64,000 nucleotides of DNA, from assembly GCA_004802705.1 (NCBI GenBank), contig SGPL01000021.1:1-64000 (forward strand), given 5' to 3'. Of the stretch, positions 23,861 to 35,639 are shown piece by piece. The notes beneath the pieces are model-generated. The model was not told the DNA's origin. It saw nothing but the letters and a program-made list of their open reading frames with translations, and did no database searches. The first letter of the stretch is position 1; the number at the start of each line of letters is the position of its first letter. This DNA comes from Bondarzewia mesenterica. Its lineage: Eukaryota; Basidiomycota; Agaricomycetes; Russulales; Bondarzewiaceae. A program made the position numbers and the translations under genes.

Positions 23861-24340
23861 GACCAGCCACTTTACTATATCTGAAGCCTTCTACATATGA
23901 ACTGGTATTAACCAATTTAGGTTTCGAAATTTAAAGCCTGTACATAGATATTCAACATTTTAGAAAATCAATTCTACCTCTTTGATATGCTATACCCCAC
24001 TTTTATTCATTTTTTCTACTCACCATGTGTATAACCCCTTCTTCTTATAAGAAGCTAAAGATGGAATCCTGCACACTATTTGTTGTTCTGCTGTTTCAGT
24101 TACACTCCTTACTCGACTTCTACCCCCTTTTATTTTTAACTTATTATTTAAGTTTCTTTTTGAGTATGGCCTCCTGCCCTTTCATTCCTTTTGTCTCTTT
24201 ATGTTACCAAGTGCTTTTGACTTTTATTATTTATATGCACATCTAAGACTGGCAAACAGCATGTGGAATTATTTTATTTACATTCATACACTTATTTTCA
24301 ATTTTCTCTTACTTTCTTTTTGTTTTAATATGGTCTGCTG
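23861..24340. other. T-rich intergenic region
   Basis: Pyrimidine- and T-rich. The 73-codon frame at 24,025-24,246 is low-complexity hydrophobic sequence and is not supported as a gene. Confidence 0.4.
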
Positions 24341-24359
24341 TAGTTTTACCTAAGACTTA

Positions 24360-25450
24360 TGTGTTTGATAACCTTAGTCCAATTTGATCTATAGGTTTAG
24401 GGTACATAAGGACCAGTGGACTCAGTCCATGATCGATCAGCTCTACAGCCCCACTTTTGATCACTCAGTGGAGCTCTGATTTAATTTTGGATCAGAGAGT
24501 CACCCCACCTTCAAAGCTGTGCATATTTTGCCTTATGATATCATGGTGATGTCATGTGATGTCATACTGATGCTATAAAGCTGCACATTTGTGAAGCAGA
24601 GTGGAGCAGACTACCACAAAGACTATTGAAGTATACAGCACAGCGCATAAATGCTTAGAAAAAGTAGTGCATTACTGCTTTCATGTAGCACTCATTTGTT
24701 TCTCTTTATACCTAACAGCCTCATCCTCAAGGCTTAAAAGCAGGGAGAATTTTGCTTGAGCAATACAGGCTTCTTGATTTTCTCCTTATTAAACTCGAGA
24801 TATCATTCTCTTGTTGACTGAGTCACTTGCAGGACTTCCAGTAGTGAAGGGTGCATTTGAAGGATTCTCTCACTCTATTCTTGTAAACTACTGGTACAGT
24901 GCTATCAGGGTTCTAGTCTCTATTCCAATTTGTCTTAAGGCTATCTCAATGGAGGTAGAAGTCTAACTCATCTAGTTACGATCATCCTCTAAAAGCAATA
25001 GCTTTTGCTCGACCTTAGTTTCTCTACAGGGATTTTTTTATATGTGCTTCTCTAATCTCAAAGTCTTTTATGCTGCACATCTTCTAGTTATCTAATCTAC
25101 ATTTATGACATCTCTGATAACATGCTCTATGATTCTGACAATATTACAACTTCACGACTGACAAGTTCTATCGCATTGACTCTAGTTTATTCTATCAATC
25201 TGTCCTCTTGATTGACTATTATTCTTGCTTTGCCTAAGGTTTCTTTAATTTAGAAGAACCCTTGCTGGCTCTTCCTTCCATTATACTCATAGGAAAGCAC
25301 CTCACCTTGATTTGTCTTTGAGATTGATAATTGATAAGTCATCTTTTGAAGATGATTAAGAATTCCCTTCTACTTGAATGACTAGGCTGTTCTGAGAAAG
25401 AGAAAAATCTGAGTCAGTCTAGGCAAAGGAGACCTTGCTATTATTTCAGC
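24360..25450 (+). repeat. LTR-like block (boundaries uncertain)
   Basis: A TATA box (TATAAAG at 24,574) is followed by a long leader with polyA-signal-like words. Near 25,392 the stretch TTCTGAGAAAGAGAAAAATCTGA closely resembles TTCTGAGAAAGTAGAAAAATCTGA at about 21,456, just before the end of the LTR-type insertion. I infer a related, decayed LTR. I could not find its termini or a target duplication. Confidence 0.35.
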
Positions 25451-26700
25451 TGATTTGTTGATTTGTATCTTTGCCATATCACACCCCTTCCACCCTCAAC
25501 GATCTTACTAGCAAAAACCCTCCCTCTATATGACAACAGGCAAGTGATGAGATGAGATAGATGTAGGGGAGCAGATGGGCAAAAAAAAGAGATAGAAAAC
25601 TAGAGGATTAAAGACAGATGCAGAATTAGAAGAAAGTTTAAACTGACATGTAAAAGCAAATCTAGTTTGAGAATCTTCAGAAGGAACAAAAAGATAACAT
25701 CCTATCATTACAATATCAGAGTGGATGTGGCCAGCATGCCATCTGGAAAGAACATGGCTTACCATGGGTGATGAAGGGAGGGGTGTTATTTGAAGAAAGT
25801 AATGAAGGGGAGGAGGAGAGACATATGGAGGATAGAGTGGTAGATGTTTTGATTGTGAGTAAGGTGAGGGGAAATGTTATATAGAAATGTCATGGCCTGA
25901 CAGGTAAAAAAAAAATAAGAAGCATGATGTCTTAGCCTTTGCTTTTTTATTTATTTGCAAAAGAATGTCAATTAAAAATCACATCCATCTCAGAAGAAAA
26001 AAAAGCTTAGTCCCTTTTTGAGTGCTTGGGCACTAAGTAACAACTGTTTAAACTCAAATGCTATCATAGTCAGGGTTATTTTATACATCATTTAATAATA
26101 TGTTCATTCTACAGTGATCTGAAATAGAGAATACATATCTCTTTGGCTATAGGCAGCTTGTAATTTTATAGTATTAATAAAGCAAGTGCAGCAGGGCCGA
26201 TGAAATCTAGGTACAGTAAGAATACTTGAAGCAAGTTTGATAGCTCCATGGCACCAACAAGGGTCAGAGTGATCTAGCATTCAAAAGAACAGGGAGAAAA
26301 GTCAATAGACTATTATTTTTATAAAGGAGATACCACAAAGATGTGAGCCAGGTGAGGCTCTAAGGTAATTAGCTAAGCTATGGGTATTAGAGCATCTTGA
26401 TAGATGCATCATAAAAGACAGTCTTTGAGGTAATCATGTAAGTGTGCCTTGGTGTTGTCCTTGAGAGTAAATTAAAACTATGAGAAGAGATCAGTAGGAG
26501 GAACAGGGCACAGTGAGAGTGTGAAAGACCTTTTGGGGGTAGCCATATTTATAGCAGGTTTCTTCAAAGAATTTCATCTGAGTCCTCCAAATGATCAGAT
26601 CATCTAGAGAATGTAAGAGATGGGGGGCAGTTCATAAGAGAGTGATCATAAATATGAAGCATTTGAGTCAGCCAGCATAAAATGCATGAATGCACCAAGG
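25451..26700. other. Decayed AT-rich region without a supported gene
   Basis: A 79-codon minus frame at 25,526-25,765 is isolated and lacks motifs. The rest shows poly-A and poly-T runs and no coherent translation. Confidence 0.4.
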
Positions 26701-26720
26701 TATCGGGGGATGACTTGATC

Positions 26721-27690
26721 TTACTTAATTTTAGTAACTGAGAGAGCTCTATTGTGTAAGGAGGATAAAGAGAGAGGGAATGGTGAGTTGTTATCTATAT
26801 AGAGAAAGGAGCGTGTAGTGAGGGCAATATTAAATGAGAATGAGGATGGAGTGTGTGCAGAACATTGAGCCATGATAAAGTGAACATGACTAGCAAGAGG
26901 GTGAGTGAGCATATAATACCTAAAGACATGTGAGCAGGGACTGACAGGGTCACTCAGCTGAATTTTGGAGGAGGGCAGTGAGGAAGGCATGATTATAGCA
27001 GGATCAAGGACAATGTGCATAAGGGCTTGATAAATATCATAGAGGTGGATGGATCCTTCTATCATAGTGCAAGTTTCAGCCATACCATCGAGGAAAAGCT
27101 AGGTCATCAAATGATAACATTGCATGTTATTATCAATGACATCGCACATGAGCTGCACACTAAATAGGTCTAGTTTAGGATGCATGAAGAGTTTACTGTC
27201 TGTTAGCATGAGGATGATGGACCATGCCTGTAGAGTACTCACATCATGGCTCAATCATTTGACTTCTTGAGAGAATGACATGACATCTCAGGGATAGTCA
27301 TAGTGAAAAATATGAGTGATATCGAAAATATTAAAGGCAACACCTAAGATTAATGTTGTGACAATCATGTAGACACCTTTTATTCAGAATCTGATTAACA
27401 GCTCATTCATGTCTGTCTATGAGAGATTAAAATAGTAAAAAAGAATGTGAAGGTGAGCGGTAGTGATTTTAGCATCGGCTTTGCTCAAGCAAAATATGAG
27501 TATTTGCCCTGCAAGACAAGAATGAGTGCCTTGTGGTATTTGAAGCAGAGCAGGGTCTCAATGTCATCCAACCTGCAATAGATATCATTGAATGAGATAT
27601 TAGGATAGCACATCTTGCTGCAGCAGATGATATATAGCCTGACTTTCAGAGCCTCGAGGACAGCTGGCTCAAATGATGATGACAAGGTTG
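26721..27690 (-). pseudogene. Unassigned minus-strand pseudogene, about 320 codons
   Basis: Read from 27,685 to 26,721 on the minus strand, the translation is coherent through a few stops: SSFEPAVLEALKVRLYIICC, then FNIFDITHIFHYDYP, then LSHDVSTLQAWSIILMLTDS, then LDLFSVQLMCDVIDNN, then an open 120-codon end (YDIYQALMHIVLDPAIIMPS). A Ser/Pro-rich stretch precedes an FNIALTTRSFLYIDNN segment. No known domain is recognised. Amino-acid make-up and hydrophobic spacing look like a real globular protein, not a shadow frame. The stops are mostly TAG, TAA or TGA in place of probable Gln, Arg or Trp. Confidence 0.4.
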
Positions 27691-27694
27691 CTAT

Positions 27695-28510
27695 TTGGAT
27701 GATAATTTAGATATTTTACTAGCCACACTATTTCAATATTTTTATGATCTTCCTAAAGATGAGGTATATAAGTATCAAGTGAGCTTCATCCTTGATGATA
27801 TGGATGAGTCATTTCTAAGTGATGAGAATAATCAAGTACTTATAAAATATATCAGAGTCTATTTTTTTGATAATGGTGAGGATATTAATAGGAGGTGCTA
27901 TAGCTAACATTTTAGTCATTCAAGTCTCACAAGTGATGCCATGTATATGACTGCACTCAAGATATTGCTTGTGCATAGATCAGAGAGGCAGGACTTAGAT
28001 CATACTTTTGCTTCGATTGAGCAGTTTTATACACAGCAGATTAGGCATTATTTTTTCAGATTCTAGAGTGAATAAATGAGTGAGAAAAGAAAGAGAAAAG
28101 GATGAAGCCAATCTATAGCAGAAATATATGTGATGTGTTGATCACCTTGATATATGTATTGTGTCATGAGGGCTTGATTAATATTTTTGAATCTAATTAT
28201 TATGTGAGTCTGATTCATGAAATGTCGAAGCTGATGCAGGAGGTGAGGATTAATAAGCTATATCACACATTGGAGAAAGGTCTGAAAAGAAGAGAATGCA
28301 TTTTTGAGCATGAATAAGTCAACAACGTAAGAATGAGCTATAGTTAGCACCCTAGTTAGGTGCAAGATAATATCTAAAAGAATCTATTCCTACACATCTT
28401 GATGATAGATGTGACAGTGGCCATAGCTACATAGGGATCCTGGGCAAGAGTGGCTATATGAGGCTATCAGTATGACCAATTAATTTAAGATATTTTGGTG
28501 TATCAATAGT
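27695..28510 (+). pseudogene. Unassigned plus-strand pseudogene, divergent from the previous one
   Basis: An open stretch at 27,695-27,907 (acidic, DDNLDILLATLFQYFYDLP) continues past a stop into SLTSDAMYMTALKILLVHRS. After a frame change, an open 71-codon stretch at 28,102-28,317 (ICDVLITLIYVLCHEGLINIF, then ISKL-like helices) runs on with stops to about 28,510. I recognise no family. Its first codon lies about 10 bp from the start of the minus-strand pseudogene ending at 27,685. The two may be a divergent pair, or they may be fragments placed together by rearrangement. Confidence 0.35.
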
Positions 28511-29700
28511 TGTTGACCTCAGCTTGCTGATGACCTCGAGTTCATGTCTAAACAGCAAATAAATAGTGCTACTGACTCTCATCATCAACATGAAGGTGGA
28601 CTTGTCAAGGCTAAGAGAAAGCTACTCATCACTGCTATAATAATTGTAGTTTATTTTATCAGTATGGCTGAATTAGTTGTGTATAACAGAGGTGACTAAC
28701 TGAGCAAATGTGAACATATTTTCATTACAGGAGGCAATGAAGGCTATAAATTATCAGAACATTAATAGGGTGATCTTGATCTGAAAATGTTTATATGTAT
28801 AGGTCAACAGAGAAAGAAAAATATTAACAGTAGTAATGGAGTGATGCAATTTGACAAAGAGAAGTGTTTGGCATTAAAGTACATATGACAATGAAAGACA
28901 TACTGCAATTCAACAAACAGAGGTCAAAAGAAGGTGAGATATCTGATCCACACTTTACTAATAATGGGCAAGGGGATTTATACCATGGACTAATTGTGCT
29001 GCATGGTATAATTGGTTTTATTCAAGGAACCTACAGAAGATGAAGACACTAAAGAGATAGAACACATTTTATGTGAAACTGCTTAATGTATTGGTGATGA
29101 GCATGGAGGCCAGCTCTATCCCTCAAGCCAACTCATCATAGCTGATGATCATCATAATCAAGAGCAGCATCTGCAGGTCATAAATTTCTCATATGTACTT
29201 CTAACATGCATCGAGTAGCTACACTCCTTTGTTCACTTAATCTTGATAGGTGAATTGAGTAGAGAGTGAGAGGCTACTGAAAATGTATTCCAATACTGTA
29301 GGTTCATATTATTAAGAATTATACAAGTTGTTTATGAATCCATACTCTGGGGCATGCTTTTTAGGTTTATTATGTATTATTTTATTATCAAGAATAGTGA
29401 ATACATTACTGTGAAACAACAAACTATTCATCTTTTCCTCAATCTTTGTGATAAGTTTGATGATTACCTTGCCCAATTCCTAGATATCGAGGACACAAGA
29501 CCCAATGATAGCTGATGTGTCAAACATGTTTAGTGCATTAAACATTATCATATTCTAATCAGTAGTTTTAAAGAAAATGTAAAATAAAATAAACTACTGA
29601 TGTATGAGTTTAGAGGTCAGGGCGGTCTTTTTGAGCCTCCAATATTATTGAACTAAATGTCAGGTGACCTGTGAATAGGAGAGGGGATATTTTCTGAGTG
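28511..29700. other. AT-rich region without a supported gene
   Basis: No frame longer than about 60 codons has a recognisable motif. Purine-rich A/G runs dominate. I see no repeat. Confidence 0.4.
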
Positions 29701-29710
29701 ATTCTAAATG

Positions 29711-29920
29711 AGGACAGCTATTTGTCTTAGTCCCAAATAGAGGTAAGAATGAGGAATCACAATAGAATGCACATGTAAGACTGATCACCATGTGTGTCAA
29801 AAAGCTAAGTGAAGAGGGCTATTCGCCTTGGTCCTAAACAGAGGCAAAAATGAGGAACTATAATCAAATGCACATGTAGGGCTAATCACTATGTGTATCA
29901 GGAAGTTAAGTAAAGAGGGC
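29711..29920 (+). repeat. Tandem duplication, about 101-bp unit, 2.1 copies
   Basis: Unit 1 is 29,711-29,812, unit 2 is 29,813-29,913, and a third copy begins at 29,914 (AGAGGGC) and stops. Units share GAATGCACATGTA, TCAC(C/T)ATGTGT and AGAGG(C/T)AA words. They differ mainly by transitions. Confidence 0.7.
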
Positions 29921-30033
29921 TATCAGAAGGCTCCTAAGTTTTGGTTGAATAACTGGACAGAAAAAGGGGCTTTCAGACTATCAGTATCATTATGAGTTAG
30001 TGGCAGCAAATGGCTGATGGGTGGTTCTGCTTC

Positions 30034-30326
30034 CTCATCATAGCACACATCTTCCTCATTATCTAGCACTAATACTGAGATTAGCTGGAGTTCATTCTGT
30101 GTATCATAAGCAAGTGGGGGAGAATGTTTTGCTTATGAAAATGCATCAACCAGGGCTTTACAAGCTTCTAATATTGAGGTGGGAAGGGTAAACAAATAGA
30201 CTGGAGATACTCATCATAGCACACATCTTCCTCATTATCTAGCACTAATACTGAGATTAGCTGGGGTTCATTCTGTGTATCATAGGCAAGTGGGGGAGAA
30301 TGTTTTGCTTATGAAAATGCATCAAC
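30034..30326 (+). repeat. 117-bp direct repeat, period 176 bp
   Basis: 30,034-30,150 and 30,210-30,326 are almost identical (CTCATCATAGCACACATC to GAAAATGCATCAAC), with two or three single-base differences. A 59-bp spacer separates them. The high identity in a heavily decayed neighbourhood points to a recent duplication. Confidence 0.85.
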
Positions 30327-30329
30327 TGA

Positions 30330-33300
30330 CAGAGTGTGCACATAAGACTTGTAGGCAAACATGCTGATATCAGCATGATGGACTTGATAGGTGAGCAAGT
30401 GTCTGAATCAAAGTCAACAGAGTTAAGCAATAAGAATGAAGAGATGCTCATTTGGTTCTGAAAAGAAGTAAATCAGGGTGATATAATAAAATAAAAAAGA
30501 AGACAAAAAGGCTCATGATGGTTGAGTGCTGATGAGTCTTCAGACATATATTAGCATAGTGATGAGCATAATACACATAAAGATGCTAATGAAGATAGAG
30601 CAAGGTAAGATCAGTCAGACTAATTTGCAATAGGTTTCTGGGCATTTACTTATCCTTGCAATGCTCCTTTTGCAGGAATTGATAAAGAATGTGATAGTTT
30701 TCTGACATAAACATTTGCATAGAGTGAGTGAGATATGCATCTATATCTGCATAATAAGATGCCTAGGCATTATGGGCAAGGAGAGGGGATCAAAGATCAT
30801 AGACAAAGAATCACATAGATGATGTAGTTTTCCCAAATGTTTGCATATAAGCTAATATGTATGAGCAGTCAAGGGGATTGGGTTCATCAGACCTGCACTT
30901 GTGCAAGAAGAATGATTTTAAGCAAGAAAGAGTGGGGTCAGGTAAATCATAGCCTCAGAATGCTCGATAATAAGCTAAATAAAGTTGAAAGTAAGATAAT
31001 GACTCATATACCTCAGAAATAGGCATGATGAGTTTAGTGGGTAAAAGAGGTTGATACATGAATGTGATGAATAAAAAGTTAAACTCATGCTAGAAGGCAG
31101 AATAGAGATTTTTAGATGGATTAGATTTCTTGTAGTGCTTAAAAATGTGCTTGCATGAGTGGCTGAGGTCAATACACACTCTACACTAAAGGCAAATAAG
31201 AAGGCTATGAGTGATATTGATGATGACTATATATGAGGCCAAAATGCTAGGGCATATAGTACCTGAACTAGCATCAGAAAGCACTAAAAGTGAGTGAGCA
31301 ATATAATAATGTAAAGAATATGACCTATGTATCATGCATGTGAGTATTAAAAATAGCACATTGGGGAACTAGAGGGTCATAGTTATATAGAAGTGAGCTG
31401 GGTTTAATAGTAGGATAAGGGGGAGTCATTGATCTGTATACATAAATAAGTGGATAAAGTGAGATCCATACTAGAAAAAATACCTACAAAGGGAACTGGA
31501 GGGGTTTTATGGTGAATATATGCATATAAGAGCAGGAAAGCAATAGTGTCAGATTCTGAAATATCCTTGATCATTAATTCATTGAGAAATTCCTAAGTAT
31601 GAGGCAAAATGGGAGGCAACAGCTGGTAAGAGGTGGGAGGCAAAGAGTTCAAACCTTTATAATGGATGCAGTATTTCTAGAAGAGGTTAGGTTGTAAGTG
31701 GCTGGTATATGCAGACTGTAGGCTCACAAGGAGTTTAGTTGCATTGATATATGGCTTTTTGCAGTGCATACAAAGAAATACCCCATCACTTATTCAATGA
31801 GAGACTAATTTGATAGTCAAATTATCAAAATTATAGTGTTGCACTTTGGAAACACAAAGATAGTGGGCATCATTCTTACTACTTTTTCTGAGCAGCTTGT
31901 GACACTTGATGCATTGACTCACACTGAAAGTCCTATAAAAATGTTATGATAATTAATGCTATTATTTATACTTACTCTGAGATATCTTTTTGTGATTCCT
32001 TCATGCTGTCTAGACTAGTATGAGTAATAAATACATATAGGTGTGGATTAAAAGAAGAGGTATAAGTAGAGAATTTGTCAACAATAGAGAGATCAAAGCT
32101 ACAAGAGCTCAATTGCTTTCTGTTAAAAAAAATAGAATGATATCTTATCAGCATGGTATGATTCACTAGCTGAAAGAGAATTCTGTGAATGACATTGTTG
32201 GAAATTTTGAAAATGAAGCCTATTAAGATAGAGGGCAGTTTTTTTTAAATAAATGAGTAGAGTGCTACCATTCAAACCAACACACTCACAGTGGGTAAGC
32301 TGAGCTTATAAAAGTAGTGAATGCATCTGTAGAAAGAATAGCAATAAATATATGTATAGTGTTGACTGAAGGATAAATAAAATGTTGTTTAGTTTAAGAG
32401 AAGAAGAGGGTAGAGGGATTCTTGTTAGAGTGAGAAATTGTCAAAGGGAAAAGATGGTCCAAGATATAAAGATAAAAAGATAATATGTCTAGTCATGTGA
32501 TTTTTGACAGAGTGATATAATTGTCACAATTCATAGTTGTCCAATTATGTGCATCTAGTTTCACTAGATGTATGCATCTTTACACTATCAAAATTATTTT
32601 AAATATAATAAGTAGACCTTTGAGATGTTTTGTTATAATTTAAATCAATCCAAATTTGATTGAGATAGTAATGTTAAAGATTGAATGAGGCCACAGCTCT
32701 AGTTTTATAGTTCTGATCTTATGTTCATAGTTCTAATTTTATGATCATAGTTATGCATTGTGCATACTATCATAAAGCTATAGGTCTACTGCACAAGGTG
32801 CTAAATTTATAGATTTGAAGAGGGTGATGATTATATACTAGTTAAAAATATAATTAATAGTAGAAGAATGTAGGAACAATGAAGAAAAAAGTAGGAGATA
32901 TAAAGGCACATAGAAAATGGTAAAAATTCAAAAAAGGTGATTATATGTAGGTCATATAAAAAACAAAATATCTGAAAAAGTTTAAGATGATGTAGTGAGA
33001 GAATGATGACAGTGTAATAAGATCATGAGAAGAGAAGGTAATGAGGAAACTGGATGAAGATAAAAAGAAAGAGAGTGGGCAATGTAAGAAAGGTGTCTAT
33101 ATACAGGTTATATAGAAGATAAAAGGCCATGAATGAGTTGAGACAGTAGGGTAAAATATTAAGATGAACAAGAAATAGAGGGATCAGATAATGATGAATA
33201 GAAGGTGAGTGGTGGAGTGAGTTTGACCAGTAAACTAGTAAAAGTTAAAAGAGGGTGCAATAGTTAACAAGGGGTTGTATGAGAGGGTGAAAAAGAAAGG
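30330..33300. other. Long AT-rich region without a supported gene
   Basis: Short open frames only (30,837-31,022 plus; 30,975-31,172 and 31,972-32,166 minus), with no motifs. The sequence is CpG-poor and A/G-rich. Either it holds a gene too mutated to read, or it is old repeat DNA. Confidence 0.4.
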
Positions 33301-33381
33301 GGGAATTCAGAAGGTGCAAGTGATATATGAGTATTATTAAGATATTATAAGGAGTGGGCAGCATGTATTAAAAGTGAGGGC

Positions 33382-33770
33382 AGGCGATGTCAAGATGGAG
33401 GAGAGGGGGTTGTGAAGGGGATATTGAAGTGTAATAAGAGGTGAGTAGGCAATTGATATTGAGGGTGGGGGGAGTGATGTTGTAAAGGGGTTGTCAAAGT
33501 GTGATAAAAAGTAGAAGGGCAGATAATGTCAAAGGGAGGAGGAGCAGTGTTGTGCAATTGTTATTGAGGTGCAATTGTTATTGAGGTGTTATACAAGAGT
33601 TGCTGAGGTGTAACAATAGATGGAGAAGGCAATGTTGAAGAGAAGAGGAGGTGATATTATACAGATGTTGTCAATGTGTGATAAGAGGCTAGCAGGTGGG
33701 CAATGCTGAAAGGAGAGGTATCAAGAAGATGTTGTTGAGGTGTGATGATAGGTATAATGTTATTAGATTA
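33382..33770 (+). repeat. Degenerate minisatellite, about 65-72-bp unit, five copies
   Basis: Units start near 33,382, 33,447, 33,517, 33,626 and 33,698, each with a GGC(A)GATGT(C/T)-like head, a GGAGGAG middle and a GTTGT...AGTGTGATAA tail. The third unit is longer because a 17-bp word (GTGCAATTGTTATTGAG) is doubled at about 33,553-33,587. The array is strongly G-rich on this strand. Confidence 0.65.
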
Positions 33771-33781
33771 GAGCAGAGGCA

Positions 33782-33809
33782 GAGGTGCACACATTAGTGT
33801 GTGTACCTC
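33782..33809. other. Short hairpin next to the minisatellite
   Basis: GAGGTGCACAC and GTGTGTACCTC pair with one G-T wobble around a 6-base loop. It lacks a T-run, so it is not a terminator. Possibly a chance hairpin in repeat DNA. Confidence 0.35.
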
Positions 33810-33959
33810 CACTCTTAAACTACAAAATCATGAGTGGCAGATGATGAGCAGCGAGGTATCATCAGTATAGATTGAGTATGAATTGAAGGTATAAATCAGA
33901 GTATATTGAATTAATGGCGTGTTAATTAGAGTTGTTGATCAAGTGTCATGGTAGTTAAA

Positions 33960-35300
33960 AATTACAATATAGCCTTTTTTGGGCAAAAATGACAATCAAT
34001 TGACAATTAATCAACACCTAGCAATAAAGGTCTATTATTGAAGTCAATAATATTAGATGCCCTACCTCTATTATCTTCTCTTTTGTGAGGAAGGGCCTAG
34101 AATGCACGATATTTCTCAAACAATAGAGCTGCATGCATACAATGGCCATAAATCTCTGAAGTAAACTTTAGTAAGATAAAAAGAAAAAGAAGCTATGACT
34201 CACAGAGCCCCAAACACCATGCAAGTGTACATCAAATGACTGAATGTTAAAAATTGTGAGAGTCAGAAGATAGGGAAACCTATAAACATCAAAGAAGAAG
34301 TTTCTTATCTCCTTCATGAGAAAGAGGGCCTTTGCCCTCAAATCTTTGAAAAATTGAGCTATGACCACATTGAGTTCTCTAGAGAAGTTGTCATCATCTT
34401 CAGTGTCTTTAGCATCCTAAAGATGGTAGATAAAGGCAGAGAATCTTTTATCATAGGTCTTCACATATGTGAACAAATAGTCATTACATGAGAGGTATTG
34501 CATGAGCTCCTCACTATTCTTTATAATGACACCTGTGAATAGTGAGTTAGTACGATATGCAATGAGCATGGTGCATCATATATATTAACTAGTTATAGTA
34601 CTACTGATCAAAATGAGTCTGACATAATGGATACATTGTGAGAACTGGTTGAGAGAATAGAGAAAAGTGACTTACTTTTATCATACATGGCCACAGCTCA
34701 CCAATAGATTCAGTTGTGGAGTCCATGGAGCTGACTGTACCTCAAAAAGCTAAAATTATTCTCATCAGTGGTATTCTTCAGCATCTTAGCAAGGGTTTTA
34801 TCAAATGAAGCTGTTTAGAGCCCCAACATTACTCATTAGTGCTGACCACCATACACACTGATCTCAGCATTACCATTGAAGGTGATGTTGTCAATCTATG
34901 GCATAGGCAACAGCTCACTCCTTAAAGTCAATATAAATTGCAGGCCATTAAAGATATACTGAATGTCATCATTGATCAGAATGAGATGTTTTCATAAGCT
35001 GACCCTTCCACCTTACAAGAATGAGAGTAAATCTCTCATCTTCTTTAAGTCAATCGAGTGAGGGTTGTATTTATTGAAATTAAGCTGCATGCCCACAACC
35101 TTGTCTAATTAATAGTACCATATCCCCAAAACTGGGCTTTTGATACACCTTCTATCTAGAGGTCATCTTCAAGCCTTTTAACTTGTGAGTTGTGAGTAAA
35201 GTAGATAATTCATGCAATGTTGAACTGATTATATCAATAGCTGCATTGGGTAATATTGTGATATTAGTCTAATTTTGAGGAGATCAATAGTGGTGGTTAA
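33960..35300 (-). pseudogene. GGQHR-motif family pseudogene, copy 1
   Basis: The family is uncharacterised. On the minus strand the N-terminal half reads FNKYNPHSIDLKKMRDLLSFL (about 35,085), then NITFNGNAEISVYGGQH (about 34,850), then FLRYSQLHGLHN and AVAMYDK (about 34,690). The C-terminal half holds NSEELMQYLSCNDYLF-like helices (about 34,480), YRFPYLLTLTIFNIQSFDVHLHGVWG (about 34,230) and NIVHSRPFLTKEKIIEVGHL (about 34,080). GGQHR resembles the G-x-HR-x-x-A motif of ParB/sulfiredoxin-like folds, but only that motif supports a link. In-frame stops replace the residues after GGQH. It runs divergently from copy 2, 340 bp away, and its C-terminal half is homologous to copy 3. Confidence 0.55.
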
Positions 35301-35639
35301 GAAAAAGAAGAGATAAATTTGATATAATGGAGAACTTGGCTAGCTGAGCTTACCAAGTTGCTCAGTTAATTATCATTGGTATGATATAAGAGTGATGATG
35401 CCACTTGCACGATGTATTTCATCAGCATGAATGCGTACATCACACATTTTTATAACATTGAATTAATATTAGCATACTATCAGATATAAACACTTAAATC
35501 TCTCATTACAACCACTACTATTTATTAAAACTATTCAAACATGTCAACTATGAGCACCATCTGTAAGGTATCATTCAATTTGTTAACTGTAGGGCAGTAA
35601 CATTTGACTGCATTTTTAATAGGAGTTAAAAATTGATAT

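Noticed and set aside
29711..30326. CRISPR-like array
   Set aside because: Units are over 100 bp, only two copies each, no short identical repeats with unique spacers, and the genome is eukaryotic.
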